NCBI RefSeq assembly: GCF_017352115.1
Contig: NZ_CP071448.1
Coordinates: forward strand, 2,813,001-2,877,000
Direction: 5' to 3'
Source: Flavobacterium endoglycinae
Lineage (GTDB): Bacteria; Bacteroidota; Bacteroidia; Flavobacteriales; Flavobacteriaceae
DNA: 64,000 nt
Shown: positions 18,762 through 26,999 of the stretch, in pieces
Layout: each line of letters begins with the position of its first letter
How positions within the stretch are numbered: position 1 is the first letter of the stretch
Notes under the pieces: generated by a model
Database searches by the model: none
The model's input: the letters and a program-made list of their open reading frames with translations, nothing else
Told to the model about the DNA's origin: nothing
Translations under genes and position numbers: made by a program

Positions 18762-18838
18762 GAAAAAATTACAACCAATTACACAAATTTCCGCCAATTA
18801 AAATTTGTGATAATTTGTGCAATTTGTGGCAAAAAAAT

Positions 18839-18980
18839 AAACACATAGAAACATAGGTTTTTGTTGCTAATAAAAGGAATTAGAAAGAAACTAGTTTCTC
18901 ACACATAGAAGCTATGTGAATTTAAGCAAGTGAAACGCCTTTTTTAAAGATTCCAATAAGCTATGATTCTATGTGTTAAA
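18839..18980 (+). repeat. 140-bp terminal-inverted-repeat element, copy 1
   Basis: Terminal inverted repeats AACACATAGAAACATAG and CTATGATTCTATGTGTT bound about 140 bp with no ORF. Shared internal blocks are AGAAACTAGTTTCT and AAGTGAAACGCCTTTTTTAA. Three more copies are at 22739-22876, 32501-32633 (reversed) and 43592-43737. It behaves like a MITE or other small non-autonomous element in intergenic DNA. The right arm supplies a spurious ATG upstream of the GH97 gene. Confidence 0.82.
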
Positions 18981-19025
18981 AAAATATCGCCAGCATTTAG
19001 GCAAAAAAACATAATACCCAAAAAC

Positions 19026-21032
19026 ATGAAAAACTATCTAATTCTCCCAGCCGTACTGTTTTCAATTGCAGTTGGATACTGTCAGAAAACTAAAAACGCC
19101 TACGAACTCGCATCGCCAAACGGACAAAATAAAATCAAATTTGAGTTGGTTAAAAACGCTCCAAAATACGCTGTTTCTCACGGAAAAACCGAAGTGATTT
19201 CTCCGTCAGAAATGGGATTTGTATTAAAAGGAAACGAAGACTTAAGCACCAACTTCGAAATCAAAGGAGCAAAAACTTCTACGTTTGATGAAACTTGGGT
19301 ACAAGTTTGGGGAGAAAAGAAAAATATCAGAAATCATTACAATCAATTAGTAGTCGATTTACAGCAAAAAACAGGAAACAAAAGAAAATTGCAAATTCAG
19401 TTTCGTGCTTTTGACGACGGAGTGGCTTTTAGATATGTGTATCCAAAACAAAATGTAAAAGACAGTATTTTCATTATGGATGAAAAAACGACTTTCAACT
19501 TAAAAGAAGATGGAAAAGCGTGGTGGATTCCAGCAAACCGAGAAAACCGTGACGAATATTTGTTTAAAGATGCTCCAGTAAGTACGCTTGATACCGTTTT
19601 AACTCCCTTAACTATCGAAAGCAAAAGCGGATTGGCTTTAAGTTTCCACGAAGCAAACTTGTACGATTTTGCCAGTATGACTTTGGTCAACACAAAAGGA
19701 ACAGAATTAAAATCAGATTTAGTGCCTTGGGCTGACGGAGTAAAAGTTCGCGTGAAAGATTCGTTTACTTCTTCTTGGAGAACGATTCAAATCGGAGAAA
19801 ATCCAGGAGAATTAATTACTTCTTATTTGGTTTTAAACTTGAACGAACCAAACAAATTAAAGAATACAAACAGCTATTTCAAACCCTACAAATATTTAGG
19901 AATTTGGTGGGGAATGCACATTGGTAAATATACTTTCTGGGAAAGCGACAAACAAGGTGCAACTACAAAACATGCTGAAGAATATATCGATTTTACAGCA
20001 AAAGAAGGTTTTCACCATTTATTGATCGAAGGATGGAATAAAGGTTGGACACCAGGTTGGTACGAAAACCGTATGCACATGTTCAGCTTCACGAAAAGCG
20101 CTGACAATTTCGACTTAGAAAAAGTAGTGGAATACGGCAAGAAAAAGAACATCGAATTAATTGGATATCACGAAACAGGTTCCAACTTAATTAACTACTT
20201 AAAAGAAGTTGACGAAGGTTTTGCTTTATACAAAAAGCTAGGAATCCATACCGTAAAAATCGGTCACGTAGGTTCTAAATTAAACATGAAACAAATGCAC
20301 TTTGGACAATTTGGAGTGAATTATTTCAGATACATTTTAGAAAAAACGGCACAATACGATTTAGCAGTTTTATACCACGAATCTATTAAAGATACAGGCG
20401 AAAGAAGAACCTATCCAAACATGGTTTCGAGAGAAGCAGCTCGCGGACAAGAGTATAACGCTTGGAGCGAAGGAAATCCGCCAAACCACTTGAGTATTAT
20501 TCCATTTACAAGATTACTTTCAGGTCCAATGGATTTCACACCAGGAATTTTCGATGTTGAGGTTAAACAAGGTTACCCAGGAAAAAGAATTCAAGGAACA
20601 GTGGGGCAGCAGTTGGCATTGTATGTTACGATTTACTCTCCAATTCAAATGTTGGCCGATCTTCCTGAAAACTACGAAGGAAAACCAGCTTTACAATTCT
20701 TAAAAGACGTTCCGACCGATTGGGAAGACACAAAAATCTTAGAAGGAAAAATTGGCGAATACATCACAACAGCAAGAAAAGACAGAAACAGCGCCGATTG
20801 GTATTTAGGAACTTTGACAAACGAAAATCCTAGAAATGTAAATGTTTCATTGTCATTCTTAGATCCAAACGCAACTTACGAAGCGCAGATTTATGTGGAT
20901 GCCGAAGGAACAGATCAAAAACACAATTCAGAAGCAGTGGCCATTTCTAAGAAAACAGTAAAATCTACAGATTCTCTAAAATTGAATTTAGGTGGAGCTG
21001 GCGGTGGAGCAGTGAGATTCAAGAAATTATAA
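19026..21032 (+). CDS. Glycoside hydrolase family 97 (SusB-like, inverting type)
   Basis: 668 residues from the ATG at 19026, which begins a normal signal peptide (MKNYLILPAVLF...). A longer reading starting at 18963 begins inside the repeat element and should not be used. GH97 signatures are clear: YHESIKDTGERRTYPN with the catalytic acid E452, and LLSGPMDFTPGIFD. The position used as nucleophile in retaining GH97 enzymes (VDF) is replaced here by KIGHVG, as in inverting SusB, so an inverting alpha-glycosidase is expected. Alpha-glucosidase or alpha-galactosidase activity are both possible; neither bond is a standard part of xyloglucan, so this member is unexpected. Confidence 0.88.
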   Translation: MKNYLILPAVLFSIAVGYCQKTKNAYELASPNGQNKIKFELVKNAPKYAVSHGKTEVISPSEMGFVLKGNEDLSTNFEIKGAKTSTFDETWVQVWGEKKNIRNHYNQLVVDLQQKTGNKRKLQIQFRAFDDGVAFRYVYPKQNVKDSIFIMDEKTTFNLKEDGKAWWIPANRENRDEYLFKDAPVSTLDTVLTPLTIESKSGLALSFHEANLYDFASMTLVNTKGTELKSDLVPWADGVKVRVKDSFTSSWRTIQIGENPGELITSYLVLNLNEPNKLKNTNSYFKPYKYLGIWWGMHIGKYTFWESDKQGATTKHAEEYIDFTAKEGFHHLLIEGWNKGWTPGWYENRMHMFSFTKSADNFDLEKVVEYGKKKNIELIGYHETGSNLINYLKEVDEGFALYKKLGIHTVKIGHVGSKLNMKQMHFGQFGVNYFRYILEKTAQYDLAVLYHESIKDTGERRTYPNMVSREAARGQEYNAWSEGNPPNHLSIIPFTRLLSGPMDFTPGIFDVEVKQGYPGKRIQGTVGQQLALYVTIYSPIQMLADLPENYEGKPALQFLKDVPTDWEDTKILEGKIGEYITTARKDRNSADWYLGTLTNENPRNVNVSLSFLDPNATYEAQIYVDAEGTDQKHNSEAVAISKKTVKSTDSLKLNLGGAGGGAVRFKKL

Positions 21033-21039
21033 TTTGTAG

Positions 21040-21106
21040 AGACGCACTGCATTGCGTCTTTTTACGCAAAGTTAAACCCGACAGGTTTTAAAAACCTGTC
21101 GGGTTT
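21040..21106. repeat. Two hairpins between GH97 and GH39
   Basis: AGACGCA...TGCGTCT (21040-21059) followed by four Ts, then a perfect 15-bp-arm hairpin AAACCCGACAGGTTT / AAACCTGTCGGGTTT (21074-21088/21092-21106). The first could weaken read-through; the second recurs at 31663-31687. Confidence 0.75.
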
Positions 21107-21144
21107 GGTAACGGAAATAGATAAAGACAAAAAACCATTTTCAG

Positions 21145-22707
21145 ATGAAAAAACTTTTACTACTAGCAGTTTTATTTAGTTCAATCCATTCGTTTGCACA
21201 AAATGAAAACCGAACGATAAAAGTCGATTTCAATAAAACGGCTGGCAAACTAAACACCATGTTCAAAGAATGCATTGGTGCAGGAAGAGCAAATGAAGGA
21301 CTTCGTGCCGATTGGCAGCAGCAGTTGGCATTAGTAAAAAAAGAATGCGATTTTAAATACATTCGTTTTCATGGTTTATTGACAGATGATATGGCAGTTT
21401 ACCGCGAAGACGAAAAAGGAAATCCAGAATACAATTACCAATACGTTGACGTTTTGTTTGATTTTATTGTAAGTCTGAAAATGAAACCTTTTGTTGAATT
21501 AGGTTTTATGCCGAATGCTTTGGCAAGCGGAAAAGAAACTATTTTTTGGTGGAAAGGAAATGTAACGCCTCCAAAAGATTATAAAAAATGGGAAGATTTA
21601 ATCCGTAATCTGACAGCTCATTTCAAAGAACGCTATGGAGACGAAGAAGTTAAAACATGGTATTTTGAAGTGTGGAACGAGCCAAACTTAACGCCAGGAT
21701 TTTGGACAGGAACTCAAGAAGAATATTATAAATTATACGATTATGCAGCTCGCGGTATAAAAGCCGTAAACCCAGCTTATAAAGTCGGCGGACCAGCAAC
21801 GGCTGGAGCGGCTTGGGTTCCAGAAACAATTGCTTTTTGCACTAAAAATAATCTTCCGATCGATTTTATTTCGACACATGCTTACGGAGTAAAACATGGC
21901 TATTTGGACGAATTTGGAACTTCGGGAACGATATTGAGCAAAGATGAATTTAGTGTAAGCGGAGAAGTGATCAATTCACGCAAACAGATTGCAGAATCGG
22001 CAAAGCCAAATCTGGAACTGCATTATACAGAATGGAGTTCTTCATACACGCCAGCAGATCCCATTCATGACAGTTATCATTCGGCGGCGTATATTTTGCA
22101 GAAATTAAAACAAGTTGGGAACGCTGCAAACTCAATGTCGTATTGGGTTTTTACTGATATATTTGAAGAACCGGGGCCAAGATTTACGCCTTTTCACGGT
22201 GGTTTCGGATTATTGAATACGCAGGGAATTAAAAAACCAGCCTATTTCTCTTATTATTTACTGAATAAATTGGGAGAAACAGAACTTCAAAATTCTGATA
22301 AAACGTCTTGGACTTCAAAAAATGCTAAAGGCGATGTTCAGGTTTTATTGTGGGATTTTATGAATACACATCCGGGCGATAAAGAACTGAATCAGACGTA
22401 TTACATTAAAGATCTTCCATCAAAAGAAAAAGGAAAAGTCAAAATTGAAGTCGACGGAATGAAGAAAGGAAAGTATTTATTGGAAATCTACAAAGTTGGT
22501 TATAAAGTAAACGATGTTTACGCGGATTATTTAGCGATGAACAAACCGAGTCAGCTAACTCGTGAACAGGTAAATAAATTAAAAGAGAAAAACAACGGAG
22601 CGCCAATTTCGACAGAAAAAATTACAATTAATGCAAAAGGAACTTTTAGCAGAGAATTCAAAATCAATGAAAATGATGTTGTAATGCTGAATTTGATTAA
22701 ACAATAA
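21145..22707 (+). CDS. Glycoside hydrolase family 39, beta-xylosidase type
   Basis: 520 residues with a type I signal peptide (HSFAQ, about residue 19). GH39 clan A catalytic residues are visible: acid/base E179 in VWNEPN and nucleophile E296 in HYTEWSS. The family contains beta-xylosidases and alpha-L-iduronidases, and some alpha-L-arabinofuranosidases. In this locus it could remove terminal xylose or arabinose from side chains. It is flanked by repeat hairpins on both sides, as are most genes in this run. Confidence 0.9.
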   Translation: MKKLLLLAVLFSSIHSFAQNENRTIKVDFNKTAGKLNTMFKECIGAGRANEGLRADWQQQLALVKKECDFKYIRFHGLLTDDMAVYREDEKGNPEYNYQYVDVLFDFIVSLKMKPFVELGFMPNALASGKETIFWWKGNVTPPKDYKKWEDLIRNLTAHFKERYGDEEVKTWYFEVWNEPNLTPGFWTGTQEEYYKLYDYAARGIKAVNPAYKVGGPATAGAAWVPETIAFCTKNNLPIDFISTHAYGVKHGYLDEFGTSGTILSKDEFSVSGEVINSRKQIAESAKPNLELHYTEWSSSYTPADPIHDSYHSAAYILQKLKQVGNAANSMSYWVFTDIFEEPGPRFTPFHGGFGLLNTQGIKKPAYFSYYLLNKLGETELQNSDKTSWTSKNAKGDVQVLLWDFMNTHPGDKELNQTYYIKDLPSKEKGKVKIEVDGMKKGKYLLEIYKVGYKVNDVYADYLAMNKPSQLTREQVNKLKEKNNGAPISTEKITINAKGTFSREFKINENDVVMLNLIKQ

Positions 22708-22738
22708 TCCATTGGGGAAACAAAATAAAATTTAATTT

Positions 22739-22876
22739 AAACACATAGAAACATAGATTTTTATTGCTTCTGATTAAGATTACAAAAAAAGCAAGCTTTA
22801 ACACATAGTACTAATGTATTATATTCTAAGTGAAACGACTTTTGTAAGTTTCTCAAAACTATGTTTCTATGTGTTA
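22739..22876 (+). repeat. 140-bp terminal-inverted-repeat element, copy 2
   Basis: Terminal arms ACACATAGAAACATAG (22741-22756) and CTATGTTTCTATGTGT (22859-22874) are exact complements. The internal AAGTGAAACGACTTTT block aligns with copy 1; the middle is more diverged. Same orientation as copy 1, no ORF. Confidence 0.82.
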
Positions 22877-23003
22877 AAAATAATTTTACACAATAGATTG
22901 AACAATAATTTTAGATAAAACCACAAACATAAAAGAATATTAACTGGGTTTAAAGACCTGCGTGAGGAATCAAATCTTTAAATTCAAAAACACCTAACTA
23001 TCT

Positions 23004-25241
23004 ATGAAAAACAAAATGATATACCTTTCGGCCGCTTTGGTTTTTGCATTTTTTGCTTCTTGTAAAAATGATGTGAAGACCACAGTTTCAAATTCGGTGC
23101 AGACCGAAGAATACGTTGGAAAAGAAATAGGAACAGAACATGATGCCGAAATCGACAAACTCATTTCGCAAATGACATTAGAAGAAAAAGTCGGAATGCT
23201 TCATGGTAACAGTATGTTTGCCAATTCAGGCGTAAAACGTTTAGGAATTCCAGAATTAAAAATGGCCGATGGTCCGTTAGGAGTTCGTGAAGAAATTTCG
23301 CGTGACAATTGGGCGCCAGCAGGATGGACAAACGATTTTGCAACGTATTATCCAGCGGGAGGTGCGTTGGCAGCAACGTGGAATGCTGAAATGGCACACA
23401 CTTTCGGAACTAGTTTAGGAGAAGAATTGCGTGCAAGAGATAAAGACATGTTACTTTCACCAGCGATCAATATGGTAAGAACACCGCTTGGAGGAAGAAC
23501 GTACGAATACATGTCAGAAGATCCATTTTTGAATAAAAAAATCGCAGTGCCATTGGTTGTTGGTTTACAGGAAAAAGATGTAATGGCGTGCGTGAAACAT
23601 TATGCGGCAAACAATCAGGAAACCAATCGTGATTTTGTAGATGTGCAGATTGACGAGCGTACACTTCGCGAAATTTATCTTCCAGCTTTTGAAGCTACTG
23701 TAAAAGAAGCAAAAGCATACAGCATCATGGGAGCGTATAATAAATTTAGAGGTGAATATCTATGTGAAAACGATTATATGCTGAATAAAATTCTTCGTGA
23801 CGAATGGGGATTTAAAGGTATTGTCGTTTCAGATTGGGCTGCGGTACATTCTACAGCAAAAACTTTGAAAAATGGTTTAGATATTGAAATGGGAACTCCA
23901 AAACCTTTCAACGAATTTTTCTTAGCAGATAAATTAATTGCAGCAGTAAAATCGGGTGAAGTTTCAGAAAAAGAAATTGATCTTCACATAAAACGTATTT
24001 TAAGAGTTTTATTCCAAGTAAAAGCAATGGGCGGAGGCGAGCGCGCTAAAGGAAGCATCGCAACAGAAGCACATTACCAAGATGCATACAAAATTGCAGC
24101 TGAAGCAATTGTATTGTTGAAAAATGAAAACAATGCATTGCCATTAAAATTAGACGGAGTAAAATCTATTGCGGTAATCGGAAACAACGCAACCAAGAAA
24201 AATGCTTTGGGCGGATTTGGAGCAGGAGTAAAAACAAAAAGAGAAGTTACGCCTCTTGAAGGGCTTAAAAACAGACTTCCTTCTTCAATCAAAATCAATT
24301 ATGCAGAAGGATATCTAGAGCGTTATGACAAAAGGAATAGAGGAAATTTAGGAAATATTACGGCAAACGGTCCAGTTACAATCGATCAGTTGGATCCTGC
24401 AAAAGTAAAAGAAGCAGTTGAAGCAGCTAAGAATTCAGACGTAGCCATCATTTTTGCAGGTTCAAACCGTGATTACGAAACTGAAGCTTCTGATAGAAGA
24501 GATTTACATTTGCCTTTCGGACAAGAAGAATTAATCAAACAAGTTCTCGCGGTTAATCCAAAAACGATTGTAGTGATGGTGGCTGGCGCTCCATTTGATA
24601 TTAATGAAATAAGCCAAAAGTCTTCAGCTTTAGTTTGGAGCTGGTTTAACGGTTCTGAAGGAGGAAATGCTTTGGCAGATGTGATTTTAGGAAAAGTAAA
24701 TCCGTCAGGAAAATTGCCTTGGACAATGCCAAAACAGCTTAAAGATTCTCCTGCACACGCTACAAACAGTTTCCCTGGAGACAAAGCAGTAAATTATGCA
24801 GAAGGAATCTTAATCGGATACCGTTGGTTTGATACTAAAAATGTTGCGCCGTTATATCCTTTTGGTTACGGATTATCATATACGACTTTTGCTTTAGAAA
24901 ATGCAAAAGCCAACCAAGATTCATTTGCTCAAAATGAGGTAATCGAAGTTTCGGTTGACGTTAAAAACACAGGAAAAGTTGATGGAAAAGAAGTGGTTCA
25001 GTTATATACTTCAAAACCGGATTCTAAAATTACTCGTGCTGCTCAAGAATTAAAAGGATTCAAAAAAGTGGATGTAAAATCTGGAAGTTCAGAAACAGTA
25101 ACGATTAAAGTTCCTGTAAAAGAACTAGCATATTATGATGTTGCTGCTAAAAAATGGACAGTCGAGCCAGGAAAATATACTATTAAAATAGGAACTTCTT
25201 CAAGAGACATCAAAAAAGAAATTTCAGTAACAATTAAGTAG
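23004..25241 (+). CDS. Glycoside hydrolase family 3, beta-glucosidase type
   Basis: 745 residues. A lipoprotein-type signal (FFASC, Cys near 20) is followed by the GH3 (alpha/beta)8 domain with nucleophile D277 in VVSDWA, the GH3 C-terminal alpha/beta sandwich, and a fibronectin-III-like tail. It resembles BglX-type beta-glucosidases. In xyloglucan breakdown it would release glucose from the non-reducing end once alpha-xylosidase has uncovered it. Residues after the cysteine (KNDVKT) are poor in acids, so periplasmic facing is more likely than surface display. Confidence 0.93.
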   Translation: MKNKMIYLSAALVFAFFASCKNDVKTTVSNSVQTEEYVGKEIGTEHDAEIDKLISQMTLEEKVGMLHGNSMFANSGVKRLGIPELKMADGPLGVREEISRDNWAPAGWTNDFATYYPAGGALAATWNAEMAHTFGTSLGEELRARDKDMLLSPAINMVRTPLGGRTYEYMSEDPFLNKKIAVPLVVGLQEKDVMACVKHYAANNQETNRDFVDVQIDERTLREIYLPAFEATVKEAKAYSIMGAYNKFRGEYLCENDYMLNKILRDEWGFKGIVVSDWAAVHSTAKTLKNGLDIEMGTPKPFNEFFLADKLIAAVKSGEVSEKEIDLHIKRILRVLFQVKAMGGGERAKGSIATEAHYQDAYKIAAEAIVLLKNENNALPLKLDGVKSIAVIGNNATKKNALGGFGAGVKTKREVTPLEGLKNRLPSSIKINYAEGYLERYDKRNRGNLGNITANGPVTIDQLDPAKVKEAVEAAKNSDVAIIFAGSNRDYETEASDRRDLHLPFGQEELIKQVLAVNPKTIVVMVAGAPFDINEISQKSSALVWSWFNGSEGGNALADVILGKVNPSGKLPWTMPKQLKDSPAHATNSFPGDKAVNYAEGILIGYRWFDTKNVAPLYPFGYGLSYTTFALENAKANQDSFAQNEVIEVSVDVKNTGKVDGKEVVQLYTSKPDSKITRAAQELKGFKKVDVKSGSSETVTIKVPVKELAYYDVAAKKWTVEPGKYTIKIGTSSRDIKKEISVTIK

Positions 25242-25248
25242 TCTTTTT

Positions 25249-25350
25249 AACCATATAAGTAATTTAAGTTCATTCAAACTTTGCGTCTAAGCATCTTTGC
25301 TATATTAATTTAAAGCTTGATTAAATGAACTTAAATTACTTAATATGGTT
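25249..25350. repeat. Long palindrome AACCATATAAGTAATTTAAGT
   Basis: Arms of about 25 bp (25249-25273 and 25325-25350) pair with a few bulges around a 51-bp loop. It shares the AACCATATA end with the palindrome at 26900-26977, so the two belong to one family. It fills the GH3-GH5 gap. Confidence 0.8.
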
Positions 25351-25386
25351 ATTTTTTAAAAGCCTATTTGGTAAAACTTAAACCAA

Positions 25387-26886
25387 ATGAAAAAAACAAT
25401 CAAAGATTATCTCCTGAGTTTTATATTATGCTTTGCTTTTTTAGGCGTTTTAGCTTGCAGTTCAGATAAGGACAATACGCCAGTAAGTATAAAAATGCTG
25501 AGTGTCAACAAAGATAAAGTCGATTTTGACAGTAAAAAAAATACAATTGAAGTAACTGTTAATTCTAATGGAGTTGTTTGGACTTTGACTAATCCTGTTA
25601 CTTGGATAAAAGTAAATCAGACTTCTGGACCTTCTGGAAGTACAGTTGTAAAAATAACGGCCTTAGAAAACACAACGAGTTCAGTACGAAATGTGGTGAT
25701 TACACTATCAGGCAGCGAAGTTCCTTCTGCAACAATTTCAGTTTCTCAGGCTGCGGCTGTAGCGACAAGTTTATATCCGAATTATAATACTAATCCAATT
25801 GCAGCAGATGCTTCTGGAATGTCAAGTTCGGCAGTTGAATTGGCAGCAAAAATCAAATTAGGATGGAATATCGGAAATACTTTGGAAGCAACCGGAGGAG
25901 AAACCGCTTGGGGAAATCCAAAAGTGACCAAAGCATTAATCGATGCTGTAAAAGCAAACGGATTTAATGCCATTAGAATTCCATGTTCTTGGAATCAGAA
26001 TTTAGAAAATGCAGCAACAGCAAAAATCAAAACTGATTGGTTAAATCGTGTGAAAGAAGTGGTACAATATTGTGTAGATAACGATATGTACGTTGTAGTA
26101 AACATTCACTGGGACGGCGGATGGCTGGAAAACAATATCAATGAAGCCAAAAAAGTAGAAAATAATGCCAAACAAAAAGCTTTTTGGGAACAAATCGCCA
26201 CGCATTTACGCGGATTCGACGAACATTTGCTTTTTGCGAGTGTCAACGAACCAGCGGTTGAAGATGCAACGCAAATGGCAGTTTTAATGTCTTATCATCA
26301 AACTTTTATTGATGCCGTTCGTTCAACAGGAGGAAAAAATGCTAATCGAGTGTTAGTTGTTCAAGGTCCAACGACAGATATTGAAAAAACAAACAAATTA
26401 ATGACTACATTGCCAACAGATAAGACGGCAAATAAAATGATGGTCGAAGTGCATTATTATTCTCCGTGGAATTTTGCTGGATTAACCAAAGACGAAACTT
26501 GGGGTAAAATGTTCTATTATTGGGGTTCAGGATTTCATTCTACAACCGATACCGAACGAAATGCAAATTGGGGCGAAGAAGCCGATTTAGAAAAGAATTT
26601 CAAATTGATGAAAACGCAGTTTGTCGATAAAGGAATTCCTGTTTTGTTAGGAGAATTTGGAGCAATCCGAAGAACCACTTTAACGGGAGACGCGCTGACT
26701 TTGCATTTAAATTCTAGAGCCTATTATTTAAAAACAGTGGTAAAAACTGCAAAAGCAAACGGTTTATTGCCGTTTTATTGGGACGAAGGAAGCTTAGGAA
26801 ATAACGGTTTCGGAATCATAAACAGAACCAACAATACCGTCTTCGACACACAAGCTTTAAACGCATTAATCGACGGATTAAAGTAA
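25387..26886 (+). CDS. GH5 endo-xyloglucanase/endoglucanase with BACON domain
   Basis: 499 residues: lipoprotein signal (VLACSSDKD, Cys at about 24), a BACON domain (about 35-130, NPVTWIKVNQTSGPSGS) and a GH5 catalytic domain (about 150-499). Acid/base E288 is in VNEP and nucleophile E423 in LGEFG. The start of the barrel, KLGWNIGNTLEA, is typical of subfamily GH5_4, which includes the BACON-GH5 endo-xyloglucanase of the Bacteroides ovatus locus. Acidic residues after the lipid cysteine (SSDKD) suggest surface export, placing the backbone-cutting enzyme outside the cell as the model requires. Confidence 0.93.
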   Translation: MKKTIKDYLLSFILCFAFLGVLACSSDKDNTPVSIKMLSVNKDKVDFDSKKNTIEVTVNSNGVVWTLTNPVTWIKVNQTSGPSGSTVVKITALENTTSSVRNVVITLSGSEVPSATISVSQAAAVATSLYPNYNTNPIAADASGMSSSAVELAAKIKLGWNIGNTLEATGGETAWGNPKVTKALIDAVKANGFNAIRIPCSWNQNLENAATAKIKTDWLNRVKEVVQYCVDNDMYVVVNIHWDGGWLENNINEAKKVENNAKQKAFWEQIATHLRGFDEHLLFASVNEPAVEDATQMAVLMSYHQTFIDAVRSTGGKNANRVLVVQGPTTDIEKTNKLMTTLPTDKTANKMMVEVHYYSPWNFAGLTKDETWGKMFYYWGSGFHSTTDTERNANWGEEADLEKNFKLMKTQFVDKGIPVLLGEFGAIRRTTLTGDALTLHLNSRAYYLKTVVKTAKANGLLPFYWDEGSLGNNGFGIINRTNNTVFDTQALNALIDGLK

Positions 26887-26899
26887 AAAAATGTTATAA

Positions 26900-26977
26900 A
26901 ACCATATAATTGATATAAGTAAATATAAATTCAATGAAAAGGATAATCTTAAATTTACTTATATCAATTATATGGTT
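26900..26977. repeat. Perfect palindrome with 25-bp arms
   Basis: Positions 26900-26924 and 26953-26977 are exact reverse complements, beginning AACCATATAATTGATATAAG, with a 28-bp loop. Perfect arms of this length suggest recent arrival or active maintenance. It lies between GH5 and the acetylesterase. Confidence 0.88.
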
Positions 26978-26999
26978 CAAAAAAATAAAATTAGAATAA

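Noticed and set aside
18963..19025. Extended N-terminus for the GH97 gene
   Set aside because: The extra 21 codons come from the right arm of the terminal-inverted-repeat element and would mask a proper signal peptide.
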